Shown in pieces: positions 34,066 through 44,511 of a DNA stretch of 64,000 nt. The position numbers and the translations under genes were made by a program. The notes below the pieces were generated by a model. It had not been told where the DNA came from, made no database searches, and saw only the letters and a program-made list of their open reading frames with translations. This DNA is from Dendrophyllia cribrosa. Taxonomy: Eukaryota; Cnidaria; Anthozoa; Scleractinia; Dendrophylliidae. Within the stretch, counting starts at the first letter, position 1. Each line of letters opens with the position of its first letter. The stretch covers positions 11,146,832 to 11,210,831 of the forward strand of contig JAJLRJ010000013.1 of the NCBI GenBank assembly GCA_024195265.1, read 5' to 3'.

Positions 34066-34829
34066 TTAAAGCCCCGTCTACACGAGCAATTTTTATGTGG
34101 CAACTGTATGTGGCAATTTTTATTTGCCCGTGTAGATGATGGACAAATACTTGTTGTTAAAAGAAACCTCCATTGTTATAACAAATTGACGTTAGATTGT
34201 TGGAAGTAAAGTCTAAATTAATTTTTTTTAAAACAGGTGCAAATATAATTTTAGTGTACAAAAAATGGATACGAATATCGCCTGTTTTCGCTTTCCCGCG
34301 CGCCGCCATTTTGAATATTTATGACGTGTTACGGTTGTCTTATTGATGCATACAAAAGAACTTCGATTCTTAACAATATAGGCAACCGTAACACGTCATA
34401 AATATTCAAAATGGCGGCGTGCGGGAAATTTTAAAAGCGAAAACCGGCGATATTCTTATCCATTTTTTGTACACTAAAATTATATTTGCACCTGTTCTTT
34501 TAAAAGTTTTAAATTTCGACTTTATTTCCAACAATTTAACGTCAATTTGTTCTGACAATGGAGGTTCCCTTTAATTTGCGTCAGTAATAATTTCGCACAG
34601 CGGAGGGTCTGGGTTCTACAGATGACGTCGATATAATTGTCACATTTTATGTGGCGTCTCGTCCACACGGACAATTATCGGTATGTGGCAATTTTTATTT
34701 GCCACATAAAAACTAACACGCCAGCTTTTCAGCAAATACAGTTGTCACATAAAAATTGGTCATTTTTCATCATTTACACGGGCAAATAAAAATTGCCACA
34801 TAAAAATTGCTCGTGTAGACGGAGCTTAA
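34066..34829. repeat. TTAA-flanked foldback with a nested TTAA MITE
   Basis: The outer ends are TTAAAGCCCCGTCTACACGAGC and GCTCGTGTAGACGGAGCTTAA; the arms repeat GTGGCAATTTTTATTTGCC words. It is split at 34157-34574 by family C (see that entry). Confidence 0.88.
34157..34574. repeat. TTAA-flanked MITE, family C copy 1
   Basis: The ends are AAGAAACCTCCATTGT and ACAATGGAGGTTCCCT between TTAA copies. The centre pairs ATGACGTGTTACGGTTG with CAACCGTAACACGTCAT. Copy 2 is at 46293-46732. Confidence 0.9.
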
Positions 34830-35008
34830 GACTTTGTATAAAAAGAAACATAGAATGCACGATCACTGCGACAAACCGTTGAGAGTGGCCGGATCTGGGT
34901 TCCCAGACCTAGGTCAGTATTAATACTTGAAGTGGAAAAAAAGAAACGGCAAACTGAAAAACAGAAGCAGAAGCAGAAGAAAATAAAATAAAAGTGGAAT
35001 ATAATAGG

Positions 35009-35049
35009 GCCCAATATTTCGCTTTGCAAAACAAAGCTTCTTCAGGGGC
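35009..35049 (-). ncRNA. Hammerhead-ribozyme-like motif in a Penelope-type tail
   Basis: On the minus strand: stem I strand GCCC, core CTGAAGA (fits CUGANGA), an extra A, stem II GCTTTG-TTTT-GCAAAGC, core GAAA, a self-complementary ATAT as minimal stem III, U17, then GGGC closing stem I. The arrangement fits the minimal type I hammerheads reported in Penelope-like elements, which need dimers because stem III is so short. It lies about 135 bases after the stop of the GIY-YIG frame, where such elements carry it. Activity is inferred. Confidence 0.65.
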
Positions 35050-35184
35050 TAGCACTATAAATGATTACAACTGTAAAACCGTTATACAAGTGGTTATGAA
35101 AAAACTAAAGAATAACAAAAACAATGAATATGATTGGTGAAGGGTTTGACGGGTGATAAACTAAATTGACTAGTGATGAGAAAG

Positions 35185-35490
35185 TTAATGAAGTTCGTCG
35201 CGTCTGTTGATTCCAAGTGTTTCTAACGTCTTTGCTTTGTCTATGAGAAATGCTTCACGCGCTTTTCGTACAGAGTCTCTGCTGTTACGTATTAATTCCA
35301 GTGGTATAAGTTGCATATCCATAGTAGAGTGTCCCGGTAGATTAAAGTGTTCTGATATAGGAGTAGGGAAGCTGAGGTGATGTGGATTCTCTACAGAGCG
35401 GCGATGTTCACCAAAGCGTTTATTTAGTTTGCGTTTTGTTTCTCCGATGTATTGACACGGTATATTCTTATTACTCGTGGCGAAGCACAC
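35185..35490 (-). pseudogene. Penelope-like element, GIY-YIG C-terminal fragment
   Basis: The frame encodes about 100 residues with CQYIGETKRKLNKRFGEHRR, ISEHFNLPGH and AREAFLIDKAKTLETLGINR, the C-terminal nuclease domain of Penelope-like retroelements, which cuts the target DNA. The reverse transcriptase upstream is missing: homology ends near 35470, where another sequence with a CTCGTG..CACGAG hairpin begins. It is therefore a 5'-truncated, dead copy. Confidence 0.85.
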
Positions 35491-35494
35491 GAGT

Positions 35495-36210
35495 TGTAAA
35501 TCCGGCTTTGACTTTTCTTGTTTTTTTTTTTCGTGTCACATTAGCGCATGCAAATTTATGCATGCATATTTTAGTTTATGTCGACGACTATATGGCTTTC
35601 AGCCATGAAATACATACCGCAGAATTTCTCCGTGTGTTGACAGTGACAAGCAAAGTAAAGAACTACAGCGTACAATTGCACGTTTTCAAGACAATGCAAG
35701 GCGTTCATGGATGGATAGGACCGTTTGATATTGTGTTCGCCGCTTATTCCTGTGGGAATTTTGTTCCGGCAATTTTTGTGTTTTATATAACTTGCAATTT
35801 GCTTAGCGATCGAGCTTTGAAGTGTCGGCTACTGAATGTAGTGAATGCAGTGTAGTCTTACTTTTAAACCTGTGTATACACGCAAGCATAATGCACGGGT
35901 TATCGGAAACGGTGACTAAATAAAATTCTCTCACTCACTCACTCGCTCCTCAATTTTATCAGCTGTAAACTTCGTGAGTATTAAATGCTTTGTTACGAAT
36001 ACGTTTCGTAACAAGAACAACGTGAATCCAGCGATAACAATAATTAATTTGATTTATACGAATATAAACAACAATAAGCTTAAAGATGTTTCGCATTTGG
36101 AGTTTTTAGTGCAACGTTAAAATCTATTTAAAAGGATTTTTCAACCGAGACACGCGTTTTGATGCGTATCTACCTTAAAATAATAAAATTTACACGTAAT
36201 CGACTAAGTG
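35495..36210. other. No gene recognised; repeat-like
   Basis: The 157-codon plus frame (35382-35855) overlaps the element edge and has no family features. CTCACTCACTCACTCG microsatellite at about 35930-35946. Confidence 0.4.
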
Positions 36211-36283
36211 TTCTTCGATAGCGCAGTGGATAGATGTTTTGGCTTAGCCCCGGACGGCCCGAGTTCAAGTCACGCTCGAAACT
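36211..36283 (+). tRNA. tRNA-like sequence, degenerate
   Basis: 73 bases with a good Box A (TAGCGCAGTGG) and a Box B-like GAGTTCAAGTC. The acceptor stem pairs only in part (TTCG/CGAA) and the T stem has mismatches, so this is more likely a tRNA pseudogene or SINE head than a working tRNA. A T-run downstream (36285-36300) could end a pol III transcript. Confidence 0.4.
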
Positions 36284-36913
36284 TCTTTTTTCTTTTTTTT
36301 TTGTGTCCTGTCTTTTTTTTCTTCGGACTGGACATTATGAAAGTGATGTTCTGTTTTTTTTCCCGTTCGTCAAAAATCCTTACGTTTAGTTTTTTTTTTT
36401 TAAATATCGAACCGTGTTAGTGTGGAAACGTAAGCTTACGGCAATATTGCGTTACGCGTTCGCATTTCTTCTTCACGGGTTGGCTCTTAGGAGCCTTTGA
36501 TTAGACATAATTTTAAGCTTCTGTTTCTCCTTAAAAGCACTCAAAACACTCGGGAAACAATGCTGCAATAATTTAAAAACGCCACGAGTTCAAGCTGTGT
36601 ACAGCTTCTTGTTATTATTACTTTTCTGGTCGACATTACAGGAAAAGGTGTTTGTTTCCAAATGTTAACCTTAACAATGTTCGTGTAACTAATTCAATAT
36701 TAAAGCTTGTGGTTTTGAGTTGAAAACAATTTAATCTAATTAGTTACTGTTTCTATTTGCACGACTTTTTTGTGGAGAATAAATTAAACAGTTGTTTAAA
36801 TACTATTATTAAAAGAAGAAAGAACCAAACTACTGTATTGGACGTCTTTGATACAATTTATTTTGACGTAATTTTCATTTTTAGTACCATTCACGTTGCC
36901 CTTATTTTTATTT

Positions 36914-37471
36914 TTAATCCTATTCGGCCTGGGCGAGGGGGGGGGGGGGGGGGGGCACAACGTGCCCGCGCTAACTTTGTACATTCATAACTTCTTTAAT
37001 AAGTATTAAAACGCCATTAAACTTTGTGACTTTTCCTAAAATTTATCTGGCAACAATTCCATATGACACTTTATTGATCACTTGACTTGATGTTTCCATG
37101 GCAACAAGATTTTGACAGCCATGTTTTTTGAAATTTGCATATTTGTACCTTTGAATAAAGGAAAACAATGTGTATTGGTATAACTTTTATATTTTTACGT
37201 CATTTAGCGTTTATTTATTGGTTTTGATTAATTTTGAGTCAATTTGGACGGTTTTTAAGAGGTTCTAAAAAAATTTCAGGATCCAAGATGGCGGCCGTAT
37301 AAGTAATTACCTACTAACCACGTCCTATGATGTCATGGTTCTATTATGCGGACCGCAAAGGAGACAGTTTTGGATGTACTATGTACCCGCGTGGTTCCAT
37401 TGTCATAGCCTTAATGTTCTTGAAGCCCTAGGCTCAGGAACTCAAAAAAAGCCCAGGCTGAATAGGGTTAA
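36914..37471 (+). repeat. piggyBac-like MITE (TTAA..CCTATTCRG), copy 1
   Basis: TTAATCCTATTCGGCCTGGGC at 36914 and GCCCAGGCTGAATAGGGTTAA ending at 37471 are inverted ends with one or two mismatches. A run of G follows the left end, as in the nested copy at 40942-41880. It carries GTTTCCATGGCAAC (37092-37105), an X-box-like site. Confidence 0.82.
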
Positions 37472-37965
37472 GAATCATCACGCACAGCTAATTTATGATT
37501 TTCATACTGATGTCGGGTTGAACAAATAAATACACCGATCATTCCTTCCACAAAGATTGGACGCATTTGAAAGGTGCAATAAACTTTTCTAATCCATTTT
37601 CTTGTAATATATAATCAATTAATTCGATCATCCAATGCTCTCGGTTTGGTAATAGGCTTCGTCGGCGGCATGTCTTCTTCTCTTTTTACACATAATCTGT
37701 AAAGTAGTCACCAAAAATATAGTTTTGAGCTGTCATAAAGTGGTAGTTATTTGTCTAACATGTACTCCTACAACAACTTCGTCCCCAGGTTCTTCTTCGC
37801 TTTCAAAATGGCAGGCCGGGCTTTTAAACCCCTGAACAAAATGGTCAGCAGTAGATCCCATCCGCCTAAACCACTTGCGACACTTATTGAGAATTATATA
37901 ACGTAATGTTGACACTTAGAATTTTATTTTCAATATTTTTTTAAGTGTAAAAAAGAAAATCTAAA
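37472..37965. other. No gene recognised
   Basis: The minus frame 37733-37915 includes CCTGGGGACGAAGTTGTTG, a phrase I regard as part of a common coral repeat rather than an exon. Confidence 0.4.
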
Positions 37966-38048
37966 ATCCCCACTCAGGATTGAACCTGCCGACCTCAGCT
38001 AGGCTTAGACTTACATAGCCTACCGTACCACTGTATCACCTAGCTTCT
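37966..38048 (-). tRNA. tRNA-like sequence, degenerate
   Basis: On the minus strand: GAAGCTAGGTGATACAGTGGTA (Box A with one mismatch) and GGTTCAATCCT (Box B), about the right distance apart for a tRNA with a long variable arm or small intron. Clean cloverleaf pairing was not obtained by eye. Probable tRNA pseudogene or SINE head. Confidence 0.35.
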
Positions 38049-38212
38049 CGGGTTGTTTAGGTCTAAATTTAACTATATAAACTGCTAACCCCAACCTCAA
38101 CTGAAAGCTAACCAGTTACTCCGTTATATAAGTCTCAATAAGGTGCCCGAGGTAGTTTAGGCGCATGGGATCTTATGCTAACCGACCAAAATACTCCAAA
38201 AATACAAGAGCA

Positions 38213-38390
38213 TATACCTTAGTCCAAAACGACGGCCACTTTATTATTCTTTTATATGCATGTTAATTAGCTATCTTTGCCTCGTCAGCATATACAAAAT
38301 ACCAAATAATTTTGAAGCGAAAATGAGGCAAAGAGAGCTAATTAACATGCATATATAACAGCAATAAATGGGCCACCATTTTGGAAATAA
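38213..38390. repeat. Palindromic MITE, copy 2 of the 5.6-kb family
   Basis: CGACGGCCACTTTATTATTC and the complement of its right side pair. The inner TAATTAGCTATCTTTGCCTC / GAGGCAAAGAGAGCTAATTA block is a 20-bp near-perfect inverted repeat. More diverged at its tips than the other copies. Confidence 0.75.
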
Positions 38391-38866
38391 ATTGTGTTTA
38401 TTTTTTTCGCGTAAAACATATCGAATTGTCTTTGTCTTAAGCCCTGTAGCTTATCGTTAGCCTTCATCGCCTAAATGCATTTTTATAATTTTGTAGTTTA
38501 ATATAATTACCATGGTAACAGTATCTTCACACCAAAATCATTTATCCATGTAGTTATTTACATGTAAGCAATAGACCACACATTCCTATAATTTGTCGAC
38601 TCAAAAAGAAAAACACGTGGGACGTTAAAAACACGAGAAGATATTGTATGTTACGAGCCGATGGCGAAAGATTTACAAGCTTTTAGAGTGTTATTCTAAC
38701 ATCCAAAGTGGTTTATTGCACCGATGAATCATAGAAGTGTATGGTGTATTGCTTTTATATAATAACTACATTTCAGGCCTTTTGGTTTAACCGATCAGAG
38801 CGCGTATTGTCTTCAGTTACTGTATAAATTTCATTTCAGTTTTATATGAGTTTATATGGGACATAC

Positions 38867-38988
38867 CTTCCTTGTGATATGATCCTTGTTTATTCTGATC
38901 TCGTTGAAAAGACAGTTCAATCCGGTCAGGTTCTATATATCTAAATGACTCCTTAGGCTCCGCTTTTCTGTTTTGGGGTTTAGCAGGA
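38867..38988 (-). CDS. PDZ scaffold gene, exon 11 (last recovered)
   Basis: The acceptor TAAACAG precedes 38988; the entry phase fits the TTAAG|GTGATA donor of the previous exon. It encodes PAKPQNRKAEPKESFRYIEP, then a basic, glutamine-rich stretch. It may end at GAAG|GTATGT, or run on to a TAA at 38817-38819 as the terminal exon. No domain recognised. Confidence 0.55.
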
Positions 38989-39179
38989 CTGTTTACTTTA
39001 CATAAAAAAAAAAACAAGAGATAAAAAAGGTAACACTTTGTTTGTACACACCTACCTATACACACTTACTATTTTACTGGCTAACAGTGACGGACATAAA
39101 TATTGAAACGACAGTGGCAGCCAGAGGATTCTTTTCAATGCTGACGTGTTTCTTATTGCAGATGGAATGAAGGTTGGGT

Positions 39180-39475
39180 TGCATTCATCATCATCACCAC
39201 CATCGCCATCGATATCGCCATCGCTCACCATGGCCACTATCATCGTGACCGGCATGGGCTGACTCGGCATCCCTGATGCCATTACCTTTAACGATGTCAT
39301 CACCACCGCCATCATCTCTCCATTTAATAGCAACTTTTAAGTTGCTGATATCAAGATATAAATTATAAAGAATATAATTATAATTAATTATAATAATTAA
39401 TTATAAAGAATATAATTATAATAAATTAATTATAATTTTAATTATGTGTAATAAAGTTATGAATTAAAATTCATA
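39180..39475. repeat. CAT/CAC trinucleotide repeat and AT-rich tract
   Basis: TCATCATCACCACCATCGCC-type repeats occupy 39186-39310; 39355-39470 is ATAATTATAATTAATT low-complexity sequence. The Asp/Gly/Met-rich frame on the minus strand comes from the repeat. Confidence 0.85.
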
Positions 39476-39703
39476 TCTTTAATTTCGTCAAATAATCACA
39501 AACGATATCACTGTATTTTTCGAGGGCCATGCGTGAATTATCGGGCCGTTATAGGCTATGGAATTAAATGATAAATTGGTAATTAAAAGTGATTTCAACA
39601 TTAGTTGCAAGATGAAGTAGATTAAGATGTTAACAAACTGCAATGTTGAGAAATGAATTACGTATATATGTAAAAAGGTTAACGACAAAGCAAGGTGTAT
39701 CAC

Positions 39704-39905
39704 CTTAAGGTGTCACCTCTTATCTCATGTTCAGAAGATGCTCGCTCCAGTACTTCCAAGTCAAAATCGGAGGCCTGGCTGTAATCTCGGCAGCTGAGTG
39801 ACCGCCGCCTTGTGGGCACCTGGTTATCATTGCCACGTGATATTTTGCGCTTCTTCTTCCGGTCAAATCCAAAGCTATTCCATCGTCGAAATTCCGTTGT
39901 TGGTC
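39704..39905 (-). CDS. PDZ scaffold gene, exon 10
   Basis: The acceptor TCTGGCAG precedes 39905 and the phase 1 join gives Gly. It encodes TEFRRWNSFGFDRKKKRKIS, RRRSLSCRD and an acidic tail: a basic, serine-rich linker with nuclear-localisation-like KKKRK and possible phosphorylation sites (RRRSLS). If the donor AAG|GTGATA is not used, the frame stops two codons later at TGA, so this may also be an alternative terminal exon. Confidence 0.7.
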
Positions 39906-40412
39906 CTGCCAGAAAATGTGAAACAAGGTATTTTTCCATATCCAACAATAAGCAATCTGTTTCCCCGGAAACAATGACAGCTGTCTAGATCTGTATTCAC
40001 AGGTGCGGTAAAGTTTTGGTTTGACATAAATATATTCTGAGAACAGATACTGTTAAAGATAAATTACAGTCCGTACTGCGCAATCTCAGCTCGGCAATGT
40101 TTGTGAGACTCACGAACAAGGAACGTTTACTAGCGAAAATGAAAATTACGGGACAAACTTACCTTTTCCTTCATTATTAACGTCAGATGTCCTTGCCAAA
40201 CAATAATAACAAGTAAAAGAACCACAAAGTTTTCCCAAAACCGACGTTTCAGTTCATCGAGCATTCGTAAACACAACTGCCGTGATGGCGGACTGACGGT
40301 TTACTCCCATTTATTCCATGTATGCTATTACCGAAGTGTAACATATGAACAAATTCAAAACAAAAAATGAAAACAAACCCCGAGATTGCACAGTACGGAC
40401 AGTAATTCAGCT

Positions 40413-42075
40413 TTAAGGTTACAGTGTACCTTCAGATCGAAAATTGATTGAAATTTTTTTTTTGGCGTCAAAATAAAGTTTACAGAATGAACTTTCATCC
40501 AAAAAAAAATTATCGAAAAATAGTGAAAATTGACGGAGAAATGACGGTATAACTTTTGTGGGCGGAGTTTGTTTATGAAACGATATGTTTTTCTAAGCGC
40601 TGTTTTCTCAAAGTTAATTTTTCGCTTGTAGGGGACACTTTAAAGAGCTACAACTCTAAGGGAATTTGTTCGATTTTCCTCAAATTTGGACACAAGCTAG
40701 GCTAGCATATAGTCAACAAAATCATGTCGGCGAATTTCTTATTTCCGAAAACTTTTTCGTCAAGAGCCATTTCCGTGCGATCACTTCAATTTGTTTTCTC
40801 CCTTTTTCGAAAATATTCTGTAACTTTTTACTGCAATTGAATATGGGAAATCGCCGACACGTTTTTTTAGCACTTCGTGTCCGGAAACCCGAGAACAAAT
40901 CAAATTAGCAAAATACAATAATCGCTTTGAGTTATAGCGTTTTAACCCTATTCAGATTGGGCTTTTTTAGGCAATCTGTGACTGGGGGGGGGGCTCCTCG
41001 GACCCCCCCTCTTTATCTCTGGAATCAGTAAGGCTAGGACCATGAAATTTTCACACAATGTTCACCTCCATAAAAGGAAACCTCACACCCAGTTTTGACC
41101 TGCCACACCCAATTATGACGTCACAATGACGTCATTTTTTGTTTTTCCGACGTTTCTTTGATATTTTTCCATCCAGATACTTAAAATATCAAATATAACT
41201 GTAAAATCATCTCTTTAATATTAAAACATAATAAATACAAACAAGGACACACTTGTCAAGCGAGAAAAAGCAATTAAATGCGATAAAACTGTAATTTTGA
41301 AATTATTGTCCGCCATCTTGGATCCGCCATCTTGGATCCGCCATCTTGGATTTTCTTTTTTTTTTGTTTAAATTAAAATTTAAAAAATATCTAAAAGAGA
41401 AAAGGATCAGAATGTATAAAACACGTATCAAACTAATGTCTATTATCCAAACAATGAACTTAGAAGCGTTATTTAATAAATAGTACAAAATGTTTGTCTA
41501 TAAGAAAAAGAGAGCAAAATTTACCTACCCCTCCCCCCCAAATATTTGATGTTAAAAATTTTTGATGTCTTTCAAGAACTAGTCCCAAAAAAAAACTATT
41601 CTAACAAGAAAATGTACTATAAGTCAAAGAACAAGATCTTAAAATAAAAAATTCACCATATTTTAATATTTTGAAAACCTATGTGTCAAAAACCAGTTGC
41701 CATGGCAACATGGTTAATTACACTGACATGTTATGGATACCAAAATGTCTCTAGATAAATTCTAGGAAAAGTCAGAAAATTTTAGCCTCATAGCTATTTC
41801 GGTGTAGGAGTTATCACAATTTTACTGGAGGGGGGGTTCGAAAAGCCCCCCCCCCTCCCCCCAAGTCTGAATAGGGTTAAAGCTGATTCGGACGTTCGAA
41901 TTTAGACGTCGTAAAAAAATTCGACAATTCATTCTATTACCAAATGATTTCCATATTTAGATAGCCAGCTCTATAAGCTTTAATTTGATATCTGGGTTTA
42001 GGTATATTAAGTGTAATCTTAAGACGCTAGAGCTGTTATACTGGAGACACCCCCGAAGGTACACTGTAACCTTAA
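40413..42075 (+). repeat. TTAA-flanked MITE, family B copy 2, with nested insertion
   Basis: The same ends as 24472-25200. The element is opened at TTTTAA by the nested piggyBac-like MITE 40942-41880; copy 3 (56661-57366) shows the uninterrupted sequence GCGTTTTAAAGCTGATTCGG. Confidence 0.93.
40942..41880 (+). repeat. piggyBac-like MITE, copy 2 (nested)
   Basis: TTAACCCTATTCAGATTGGGC and AAGTCTGAATAGGGTTAA form inverted ends starting CCC next to TTAA, the hallmark of piggyBac-type insertions. G/C runs lie just inside both ends. It holds GCCATCTTGGATCC repeats (41311-41350) and GTTGCCATGGCAAC (41696-41709). No transposase frame. Confidence 0.93.
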
Positions 42076-42905
42076 CACAAAGACTTTACGAATGCATATG
42101 CCTTGAATAAATTTAACAAGCTTTACTACTTTTAATTTCTGGATCTGCTGCTACTCTGATTTTCATCGAAACCCGTTCTTACATCCTCCAACCCGCCGAA
42201 CACCACAGGGCACTTCATAAACCTACTCCCATCAGAGAAGAGTGTGTTACTCTCCTACAGTACTGGTGTCACCGTGGTACGGTAGTGGTGTTACTGTGGC
42301 ACGACGGTGGAATCTTATCCAGAAAAACTCACTATTCAGCGTGACAGGTATATGATTCACACAGCTGCTTTACTACTACACCGCTAGATAAAGTACAACT
42401 ATCAAGGATAAAATAAAACCAGTAAAGGGCTAATGAGTTCAACTATTGCCCGGCCTGTGTGTTGCAAGCATGCGAGATGGAATACTAACAAACGTTTTGC
42501 ACAAGGTACATGTAAACTATTTAAAAGCTGTCATTTTAGGAGAGAATTCTAGTGTACCTTGTATCCTTTTAAACAATCACAAGTAATGAAGTTTAATGCT
42601 CCACAGTTAACTGAGGTAGTTCAGATAGGTCTAAACATAGATTACGCTGTAGATTTTAAGTGTTTAGGCTTTGTTGGAATATCTTTGAAACCGCGTGGTA
42701 CGGAAAAATAACTGTACCTATTGATTTTGCATTCAGGCACGAAAACTGTACAGGCCTTAGTGACTGGCTAATCTAGGAAACATTGTTTCTTCTAAGGCGG
42801 CTAAACTGGGAAACATTTATTTCGGAAGAGAATTATGCATCCGGGAAGCAATTATTTTAAATGATGTTTTTCTCTTGTTTAAATAACATCTGAACAGTAG
42901 CTTAC
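42076..42905. other. PDZ gene intron, nothing recognised
   Basis: No further exon or clear repeat. A TGGTGTCACCGTGGTACGG / GGTAGTGGTGTTACTGTGG partial repeat lies at 42264-42300. Confidence 0.4.
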
Positions 42906-43020
42906 CTGCATCGTCTTCGAGCCCGTGGTTTACGTAGGATTCCTTGGTTTTGGACGAAGTAAAGGAGGCATGCAGCGAAGGAATACGTCCAACCTTCAGC
43001 TTGACAGTTCCGAACGTGCG
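42906..43020 (-). CDS. PDZ scaffold gene, exon 9 (end of PDZ2)
   Basis: The acceptor TTATTTAG precedes 43020 (phase 0) and the donor GTAAGC follows 42906 (phase 1). It encodes RTFGTVKLKVGRI, the last strand of the second PDZ domain, followed by a serine-rich linker that ends GLEDDA. Confidence 0.85.
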
Positions 43021-44394
43021 CTAAATAACAAGACACCATGAAAAGTATGAATCAGAGAGTTCAGGGCTTTTACAAGCTTTACTATAAAAACAGTAACATA
43101 AAGACCTTTTGATTTATGATTACGGGCATCAAACAATAGAGTTAACTACCTAATCAAACGTTTTTATGTTACGAGGCCGATGATCTCTTAATGGCAATTG
43201 GCCTTAATGTCTGTACAGAAATGTTTAGAAATGGAGCGAAAAACAATAGGTTAGAAATTGATGTGGAGTTCATAGATTTTCATAGAGTTTTGTATTTCAA
43301 AACCCTATTTAGAACTTCTTTTTGTTAGTGTTTAGTAGGCCAAAACAATTTCATGAGATTTATTGACATTTTGTAGGGCACTATGATTTTTGAATAAATA
43401 AATATATTCTTGTGACGTTATCACTTTATTCTCTATGGTAAGAATTCATTGCAAAAAAGGAAGCAAGGAATCTTCTGATGGCCCATTCTCGTCCCTAGGC
43501 CCTTCTCTGCCTTTAAAATGGCGAGGCGGTCGTAAAAAACGCTGGACTGAAGGCTGCCAAAATACTAAAAAAAATGCTGGGGTATTTTGTCGCATAAAAT
43601 GAGATGAAATGTCTTCGTTTCGCTTGAGCAACGGATAGCAATAGCAGATAGAGTTAACAATCGCTGAAAATAACCTTACAAAACGCAAATGTATCACGTG
43701 ACTCCATCAAATGTATCACGTGTATCACGTGATACCATCAAATGTATCACGTGACTCCATCATAGTTCACAAATCTTGGAGTATTTTGGAAGCCTTGTGC
43801 AGGGATTTCTGCGTTCCACTCGCCGTTTTGAAAGCGAAGGCCCTGGGGTCGAGGTTGTCTTAAGGCCGACTTGACTGCGGTCAAACGAGAGAAATTTGCA
43901 AAAGTTAAGCAAAGTACTTAAAAGTTAAGGTTGTCATTTTCACTGTTTAAAGATTAATATATTGCCAATACACTGTCAATTTACTAAACGTTTTGAAAGT
44001 TTACCAAAAAAGTACTAATCGTTTAAAAACTGTGAACTGCAGAATTGTCGGCGCCATTTGCCAACATAATTTTAAACAGGCGCAAAGAGTCTTGGTCAGT
44101 TTTCAACGGAAAAAAGCTCATCGCCATTTTGAGAAAAATTAAAGGAAAGTAACGTCAACTAATTTTTTTAATACATCCTTGCCCATATTTCCATTTAATA
44201 TTAAATAAAATCCCACTATTAAAATGAAACGAAAAACGCCCCGGACGTTTGACCGTGGTGGAGGGCCGACATTGAGAAGGGTGAAGAGAGCTACCTACAG
44301 TAAAATTACCTACAAAAAAAAAAAAAAACTAACTAACTAACTAACATCCTACAAATGCTAAACTTTTATCAAATTTAAAAACTATTTTCCTCAC
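43021..44394. other. PDZ gene intron with an E-box cluster
   Basis: Four CACGTG sites lie between 43695 and 43753 in units of TGTATCACGTGACTCCATCA and a palindromic GTATCACGTGATAC. A poly-A plus CTAA microsatellite (44313-44345) ends the intron. The minus frame 43446-43697 is not supported as an exon. Confidence 0.6.
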
Positions 44395-44511
44395 CCGAAG
44401 GGCTTTACAGGCCTCCTCCTGAGTGCTTTTCTTGAGGTTTACGCCGTTTACCTCCAGTAACCTGTCTCCCTGGTAGATTGTACCCTCCTTGTATGCAATG
44501 CCGTCCTCAGA
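44395..44511 (-). CDS. PDZ scaffold gene, exon 8 (core of PDZ2)
   Basis: The acceptor TTGCTAAG precedes 44511 and the donor GTGAGG follows 44395; phase 0 at both ends. It encodes SEDGIAYKEGTIYQGDRLLE, VNGVNLKKS and TQEEACKALR: the G-x-I-x-x-G-D-x-L-L-x-V-N-G signature of PDZ domains and helix B. The first residue of helix B is Gln rather than the His of class I domains, so the ligand preference should differ from PDZ1. Confidence 0.95.

Noticed and set aside
36211..36283. Functional tRNA call
   Set aside because: Acceptor and T stems are only partly paired; kept only as a tRNA-like sequence.
37733..37915. Possible PDZ gene exon GFKSPACHFESEEEPGDEVV
   Set aside because: The nucleotide sequence matches a common coral repeat phrase (CCTGGGGACGAAGTTG); phase with the preceding exon is not supported.
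39052..39333. 93-codon Met/Asp/Gly-rich frame
   Set aside because: Encoded by a trinucleotide repeat; no splice context.
43446..43697. 83-codon minus frame in a PDZ intron
   Set aside because: Contains a repeat phrase (GCCATTTTAAAGGCAGAGAAGG-type) and no splice sites in a matching phase.
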